DNA of 17,566 bases, taken from positions 1 through 17,566 of the forward strand of contig CAZTMX010000045.1 in NCBI GenBank assembly GCA_964614855.1. Reading direction: 5' to 3'. Origin of the DNA: CAWJHE01 sp964614855 (GTDB lineage Bacteria; Chloroflexota; Anaerolineae; Anaerolineales; UBA4823). Below are positions 13,635 through 17,566 of the stretch, in pieces. The translations under genes and the position numbers were made by a program. Within the stretch, counting starts at the first letter, position 1. Every line of letters begins with the position of its first letter. Below the pieces are notes generated by a model, which saw nothing but the letters and a program-made list of their open reading frames with translations, did not search any database and was not told where the DNA came from.

Positions 13635-14723
13635 ATGGCAATGAGTAGAAAGATCGATCGCAGGCAATTTCTTAAATTTTCAACGCTCGCCTTGAGCAGC
13701 CTTGCTTTCACTCCGGTTTTTCCCCGCCAGCCAGAATGGTCGCAGGGGATGTTGGCGCGCGTGGCGACCAGGCAAGTGGATATACGTTCTCGTCCAAGTG
13801 ATACAGCCAGCATTGTTGGCAATCGTTTTCGAGACCAGCTCATCCATGTTTATGAAGAAATCATCCCAGCAGATGGACCTGAGTTTTTCAATAACCTGTG
13901 GTACCGGGTGTGGGGCGGGTATGTTCATTCCGCCCACATTCAGATTGTAAATGTTGCATTACAAGAACCTGTATCATATATTCCCGAGAGTGGTTTACTG
14001 GCAGAAGTTTCCGTGCCGTTTTCCACAGCCTATACCTTCACAAAGTGGGATGGTTGGGCGAAGTGGCGCGGGTCGCGCCTGTATTACTCATCCACGCATT
14101 GGGTGACAAACGTAGAAGCTGGCCCGGATGGAAAAGCCTGGTACAAGATCATCAATGAACTCACCAGCACCGAAGTCTATTATGTCCCGGCAGGACACAT
14201 GCGCCTGATCCCACCATCTGAATATGCCCCATTCCCATCCAATGTACCTGCTGAAAAGAAGCGCATCGAGGTCACTATATCTGAGCAGATGCTGCGCGCT
14301 TACGAAGCGGATGAGGAGGTGTATTCTGCTCGCATTTCGTCCGGCATACCCAATAACCGTCTGCCAGATGGCGAACTGCCTACTGCAACACCTGAGGGCC
14401 GCTTCCGCATTTATTCAAAAATGCCATCCAAGCACATGGGCAGTGTGGCTGGCGGCGAGGAAGTAGAAGAAAGAGGCGGCTTTACCTTGCCTGGGGTACC
14501 CTGGACGAGTTTCTTTATCAGTGACGGTGGGTATGCTCTTCACGGCACATACTGGCACAATAATTTTGGTTTGCAGATGAGCCATGGATGTGTTAATATG
14601 CGCAATCAGGATGCGCTTTGGGTCTTTCGCTGGTCTACGCCGGTGTTTGATCCACACAAAATCGAGGATCACCGGGATTGGGAGCGCACTGGCAACGGCA
14701 CCCTGGTGGTTATCAAACCGTGA
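13635..14723 (+). CDS. Tat-exported L,D-transpeptidase with SH3-like domain
   Basis: A 362-residue cell-wall enzyme of the YkuD family; family members form 3-3 peptidoglycan cross-links or anchor proteins. The N-terminus SRKIDRRQFLKFSTLALSSL is a twin-arginine signal (R-R-x-F-L-K then a hydrophobic stretch), with no obvious A-x-A cleavage site. An SH3b-like region follows (about 40-110; DIRSRPSDTAS, then WYRVWGGYVHSAHI). The catalytic domain is about 220-362, with ALHGTYW (H303) and MSHGCVNM (H317, C319 nucleophile). The ATG at 13635 and another at 13641 are both possible; neither has a Shine-Dalgarno, and the promoter placement favours 13641. The next gene follows after 45 bases. Cysteine chemistry makes a link to the DsbA-like protein conceivable, but nothing shows it. 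Confidence 0.92.
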   Translation: MAMSRKIDRRQFLKFSTLALSSLAFTPVFPRQPEWSQGMLARVATRQVDIRSRPSDTASIVGNRFRDQLIHVYEEIIPADGPEFFNNLWYRVWGGYVHSAHIQIVNVALQEPVSYIPESGLLAEVSVPFSTAYTFTKWDGWAKWRGSRLYYSSTHWVTNVEAGPDGKAWYKIINELTSTEVYYVPAGHMRLIPPSEYAPFPSNVPAEKKRIEVTISEQMLRAYEADEEVYSARISSGIPNNRLPDGELPTATPEGRFRIYSKMPSKHMGSVAGGEEVEERGGFTLPGVPWTSFFISDGGYALHGTYWHNNFGLQMSHGCVNMRNQDALWVFRWSTPVFDPHKIEDHRDWERTGNGTLVVIKP

Positions 14724-14768
14724 TTTCCAAATGAGCTGGAGAGCATCTGCTCATTAGGACAAGAGATC

Positions 14769-15626
14769 ATGACACTTACCTGGGAAATTGTCCAAGCTTA
14801 TCGTCAGCAAACATTTCGCCTCAAACCGGATATCAGGGTCAGGACTAAGGAGCAAGCTGTTCAGTTTGTCCAAGAGCGGGGATATGTCTTCTTTTGGCCA
14901 ATCCGCGGCTTTGTGTTACCGTCCTTGTGGTCTGCTGTTGCGGGGGATAGACCGGTAGCAGATGCTCATGATGACCCGGGGCACATCACCTGGGATTGGA
15001 AAGACAGCCTGCTGGGCAGCCGAAGCTGGTATTATGCCAAGGTGCTGAGAAGAAAAGCCACTATGATTTCCATGGAATTTGCCCCCTACTTCTATGCCTT
15101 ATCAGAAAATTACGGATCACCCGAAGAAGATTACCTGACTATTTATGAACAAGGCCGGATGACTCAAGAAGCGAAGGCGATCTACGAAGCCATCCTGGTA
15201 AGAGGTCCACTGGATACCGTTGCGCTGCGCAAGATCACCCACCTGACCAGCAGGACTGCAGAGAGCCGTTTCAACCAGGCGATCGTAGCGCTGCAGGCTG
15301 ATTTTAAGATTGTCCCGGTTGGAACAACCCAATCCGGTGCCTGGCATTACGCCTTTGCGTATGATCTTGTACCCCGTTGTTATCCGGAACTTCCAGACAA
15401 GGCTCAACAAATTTCTGAGCTAGAGGCGCGTTTCGAATTGCTCAGGCTGATGTTTAACTCATTGGGGGCCGCGCCGGTATTGGATGTCAAGAAGCTTTTC
15501 GGCTGGCGTTTGCCGGCGGTGGAGTACACAATCAACGAGCTTGTGGAAAACGGGCTCATCTTGCGGGGATTATCAGTTGATAAACATCCCGGCGAATGGG
15601 CAGCATTATGTGAAATGCTGAAATGA
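14769..15626 (+). CDS. AlkZ-related winged-helix protein (possible DNA glycosylase relative)
   Basis: A 285-residue cytoplasmic protein that I recognise as belonging to the AlkZ-related group of the HTH_42 superfamily, known from many Chloroflexota and Firmicutes genomes. Visible marks are RGYVFFWPIRGF (37-48), DDPGHITWDWKD (68-79), SWYYAKVLRRKAT and the helical LTSRTAESRFNQAI, with a C-terminal winged-helix-like segment. True AlkZ/YcaQ enzymes excise alkylated or cross-linked bases and use a Q-x-Q or Q-x-D motif near the N-terminus. I see no convincing counterpart here (FVQERGY is the nearest), so glycosylase activity is uncertain. AGGA about nine bases before the ATG is the likely ribosome binding site. 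It is probably cotranscribed with the L,D-transpeptidase gene. Confidence 0.65.
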   Translation: MTLTWEIVQAYRQQTFRLKPDIRVRTKEQAVQFVQERGYVFFWPIRGFVLPSLWSAVAGDRPVADAHDDPGHITWDWKDSLLGSRSWYYAKVLRRKATMISMEFAPYFYALSENYGSPEEDYLTIYEQGRMTQEAKAIYEAILVRGPLDTVALRKITHLTSRTAESRFNQAIVALQADFKIVPVGTTQSGAWHYAFAYDLVPRCYPELPDKAQQISELEARFELLRLMFNSLGAAPVLDVKKLFGWRLPAVEYTINELVENGLILRGLSVDKHPGEWAALCEMLK

Positions 15627-15637
15627 GGTTTTGTAGT

Positions 15638-15643
15638 TATAAT
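15638..15643 (+). promoter_or_regulatory. Possible -10 element for fbp
   Basis: A perfect TATAAT lies 34 bases before the fbp ATG. No good -35 occurs 16-18 bases upstream (ATGCTG at 17), so this would be a weak or activator-dependent promoter. Confidence 0.4.
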
Positions 15644-15677
15644 AGATTAATATCCATACAATTTGGGAGGAGACGCC

Positions 15678-16709
15678 ATGGCAATAGAAATGCATGATGA
15701 TACTTCAATCGTGACGATTGAAAAATTCATCCTCGAAGAGCAGCTTGACCATCCAGAAGCCACCGGTGCGCTGACAAACCTGCTGTACGATATCGCCCTG
15801 GCTGGTAAGGTGATTGCCAGCAAAACCACTCGCGCTGGCTTGGCGGAGATTATCGGGCGAACAGGTGATGTAAATGTGCAGGGGGAGATGGTGCAAAAGC
15901 TGGATACGCTGGCAGACCTGACATTGTTTCGCCTGAATTATCACACCGGCAGGTTAGCAGCCATGGCATCCGAAGAACACAAAGAGATCATGCCGATCCC
16001 GGAACGGTATCCAACCGGGAAATATGTCTTGTTGTTTGATCCCCTGGATGGCTCATCGAATATTGACTATAACATCCCCATTGGCACCATCTTTGCCATC
16101 TACAAACGCCTCACTGCGGATGGACCGGGCAAATTAGAGGATTTCCTTCAACCTGGACGTAAGCTGGTTGCGGCTGGTTATATCCTTTACGGTTCCAGCA
16201 CCATGCTGGTGTATTCCACCGGGAGAGGCGTGCACGGCTTTACCCTGGACCCCACAGTGGGAGAATTCCTGTTGTCCCACCCGCATATTAAAATCCCTGA
16301 AAAACCAATGTATTTTAGTGCCAACATGGGGTACCGCTTGCATTGGACAAAAAGCGTCCAACGGTTTACAGATTATCTGCAGGGTGGAGGACAGCAAATC
16401 TCACCGCTCTCCTTGCGGTATGTGGGCTCTTTGGTGGCCGATTTCCACCGCAATTTGCTTTCTGGCGGTGTTTTTTATTATCCTGCAGATAATCGCAGTC
16501 CTTCAAAACCTTCTGGCAAATTACGCCTTTTATATGAGGCCTCCCCGATGGCTTACCTGGCCGAGCAGGCAGGTGGTTACGCTTCGGATGGACACAGACC
16601 CATCCTGGACATAGAACCCAAATCTCTCCACCAGCGCACACCTTTGTTTGTTGGCAACCGATTTTTGGTCGAGAAGGCTGAAGAATTTATCCATTTGTAT
16701 GGAATCTAA
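15678..16709 (+). CDS. fbp: Fructose-1,6-bisphosphatase, class I
   Basis: Hydrolyses fructose-1,6-bisphosphate to fructose-6-phosphate, the committed gluconeogenic step, in the cytoplasm. The metal site LFDPLDGSSNIDYNIPIG has DPLDGSS at residues 121-127. YVGSLVADFHRNLLSGGVFYYP is the substrate-binding region, and KLRLLYEASPMAYLAEQAGG starts at 281. Its 343 residues fit the class I family (about 330-340). An in-frame TTG at 15663 lies within the ribosome binding site; GGGAGG at 15665-15670 points to the ATG at 15678. It neighbours ppdK at a distance of two genes, in keeping with sugar synthesis from pyruvate. The downstream lipoprotein gene follows after 34 bases and may share the transcript. 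Confidence 0.95.
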   Translation: MAIEMHDDTSIVTIEKFILEEQLDHPEATGALTNLLYDIALAGKVIASKTTRAGLAEIIGRTGDVNVQGEMVQKLDTLADLTLFRLNYHTGRLAAMASEEHKEIMPIPERYPTGKYVLLFDPLDGSSNIDYNIPIGTIFAIYKRLTADGPGKLEDFLQPGRKLVAAGYILYGSSTMLVYSTGRGVHGFTLDPTVGEFLLSHPHIKIPEKPMYFSANMGYRLHWTKSVQRFTDYLQGGGQQISPLSLRYVGSLVADFHRNLLSGGVFYYPADNRSPSKPSGKLRLLYEASPMAYLAEQAGGYASDGHRPILDIEPKSLHQRTPLFVGNRFLVEKAEEFIHLYGI

Positions 16710-16743
16710 ATTCTTTTCTGTATAATTCTTGCAGGAGGTAGCC

Positions 16744-17412
16744 ATGCAAAATAAAGAAGTTTTCCGAATATCCTGGGTGCTCAGTATCCTACTGATCCTC
16801 TCGACAGGTTGTGGGTTGGTGACACAGGTTGATGAATTACAGACAAATGTGGATGCCTTATCCACCCAAATTGAGAGCGGAAAAGAAATCTTGGAGACCG
16901 GCGAGGCTTTAGCCACAAAAATTGATGAAAGCGGTGTAAAGAGAACGTTGGAAGCGATGGGTACCAAAATTGCTGAGAGCGGCGCAAAAGAAACCGTCCA
17001 AGCAGCAGCCACAAAGTTCGATGAAATAGGCGTGGAGGAGACTGTGCAGGCTGCGGCGACAAAATTTGCCGAAAGCGGCGCAAAGGAAACAATCCAGGCA
17101 AAGGTGACTGAGCTGCCTTCTTCAACGGGCGAGCGACCACAAGACATCCCGGTGCTGCCCGAGGCCGATAAATTGATCGGCAACCCTGACCTGGTTTCCT
17201 ATTTCTCAGATCTCAGCTTGCAGGAGATGGTCGATTATTATGAGCGTGAAATGCTCATCAACGGTTGGCTAAAAATTGAGGATGAGTCTGAGGTGGTGGA
17301 TTACCTGGCGACTTTAAATTATGCCAAGGACATGCGTAAAGCCACCGTGATCATTACAAAGATCCCGCTGGTGAACCGCACTTCTGTGTTGGTGACCATT
17401 CAAGGAAACTAA
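16744..17412 (+). CDS. Repeat-containing lipoprotein, function unknown
   Basis: A 222-residue predicted lipoprotein. A short basic N-terminus and hydrophobic helix end in LSTGC (C22-23 region), a lipobox with an unusual serine at -3. Residues 58-121 are four 16-residue units (T-K-[IF]-x-E-x-G-[AV]-[KE]-x-T-[VIL]-[QE]-A-x-x) expected to form one amphipathic or coiled-coil rod; a degenerate unit precedes them. A globular C-terminus (about 142-222; DLSLQEMVDYYEREMLINGW, then KATVIITKI) resembles the small alpha/beta domain seen at the end of many uncharacterised Chloroflexota lipoproteins. GGAGG seven bases before the ATG at 16744 sets the start; an upstream TTG is rejected. It overlaps the stop of a convergent gene by four bases. 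Confidence 0.82.
   Translation: MQNKEVFRISWVLSILLILSTGCGLVTQVDELQTNVDALSTQIESGKEILETGEALATKIDESGVKRTLEAMGTKIAESGAKETVQAAATKFDEIGVEETVQAAATKFAESGAKETIQAKVTELPSSTGERPQDIPVLPEADKLIGNPDLVSYFSDLSLQEMVDYYEREMLINGWLKIEDESEVVDYLATLNYAKDMRKATVIITKIPLVNRTSVLVTIQGN
16915..17106 (+). repeat. Four tandem 48-bp coding repeats
   Basis: Units 16915-16962, 16963-17010, 17011-17058 and 17059-17106, each coding 16 residues. Units 2 and 4 share AESGAKET; units 1 and 3 share D-E-x-G-V. This alternation suggests duplication of a 96-bp pair. Confidence 0.85.
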
Positions 17413-17566
17413 GAACGGCAACTCCCGCTGGCTTTACGCTCGATTTGTTGCAATAAATCGGGCAGTAGCCCAAGATGCTCTAACTGGTAGAACCCTGCCT
17501 GATCCTCGGGTGGGGTTTTTGCTTCTTCATGCTGCCATGTAAGTGAAAAGGGGATATGGACTGCAT
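17409..17566 (-). CDS. C-terminal fragment of an unidentified protein (5' end beyond window)
   Basis: The minus-strand frame ending in TAG at 17411-17409 is open for all 51 codons to the window edge. Its residues have ordinary protein composition (for example FYQLEHLGLLPDLLQQIERK close to the end, finishing SGSCRS). It begins outside the window and has no start codon visible. Its stop overlaps the lipoprotein stop on the other strand. I do not recognise the family. The alternative, that this is non-coding sequence, cannot be excluded from so short a piece, but one plus frame here is closed early and another stops at about 17540. Confidence 0.5.
   Translation of the reverse strand, partial: AVHIPFSLTWQHEEAKTPPEDQAGFYQLEHLGLLPDLLQQIERKASGSCRS
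17491..17520 (+). terminator. Terminator-like hairpin after the lipoprotein gene
   Basis: AACCCTGCCTG (17491-17501) can pair with CGGGTGGGGTT (17507-17517) over 11 bp with three G-U pairs and a five-base loop, followed by further T residues. It would end the fbp-lipoprotein transcript but lies inside the convergent partial gene. Confidence 0.5.

Noticed and set aside
14730..14755. AATGAGC...GCTCATT hairpin between the L,D-transpeptidase and AlkZ-related genes as a terminator
   Set aside because: No T-run follows, the stem is only seven bp with a 12-base loop, and the next ribosome binding site begins at once; at most it affects translation.

Overview
The window looks like chromosomal DNA of a free-living bacterium with roughly even GC. 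Gene content and protein style point to the Chloroflexota, probably class Anaerolineae. The hints are a Chloroflexota-like GlgC C-terminus, small zinc-ribbon proteins, an AlkZ-related winged-helix protein and a long pyruvate phosphate dikinase. This placement is inference from family resemblance; no search was run. There are no rRNA or tRNA genes, insertion sequences, phage genes or CRISPR arrays.

Layout. (1) 1-1793, plus strand: the 3' end of glgC overlaps malQ, forming a glycogen/alpha-glucan pair. (2) 1827-2036, minus: a 69-residue zinc-ribbon protein. (3) 2140-2688, plus: a PduO-type cobalamin adenosyltransferase. (4) 5934 down to 2691, minus: a tandem-HTH regulator, a two-lobed GNAT acetyltransferase, a monoacylglycerol-lipase-like hydrolase and a membrane-anchored DsbA-like oxidoreductase; the first three are tightly coupled behind a near-consensus promoter. 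(5) 6112-6408, plus: a cysteine-rich 98-residue protein. (6) 9062 down to 6426, minus: tdk-hpt-cca, covering nucleotide salvage and tRNA 3'-end maturation. It is preceded by four 15-bp palindromic repeat units. (7) 10304 down to 9205, minus: rplU-rpmA-rpmE with a consensus promoter, a structured leader and a terminator. (8) 10637-17412, plus: ppdK with its own terminator, then an L,D-transpeptidase, an AlkZ-related protein, fbp and a repeat-containing lipoprotein. (9) 17409-17566, minus: the 3' end of an unidentified gene running off the window.

Metabolic logic. glgC and malQ handle storage polysaccharide. ppdK and fbp are the reversible or gluconeogenic steps that supply hexose phosphate from pyruvate. 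The remainder is housekeeping (ribosomal proteins, salvage, tRNA repair) plus envelope proteins (DsbA-like, Tat-type L,D-transpeptidase, lipoprotein).

The most unusual item is the rpmE product. A complete zinc-type ribosomal protein L31 is continued in frame by a domain that closely resembles the C-terminal DNA/UP-element-binding domain of the RNA polymerase alpha subunit. Next come the palindromic tandem array in the tdk leader, the rplU leader with its Shine-Dalgarno in a hairpin loop, the 48-bp repeats in the lipoprotein gene, a possible leaderless start for the L,D-transpeptidase, and the ten-cysteine small protein.
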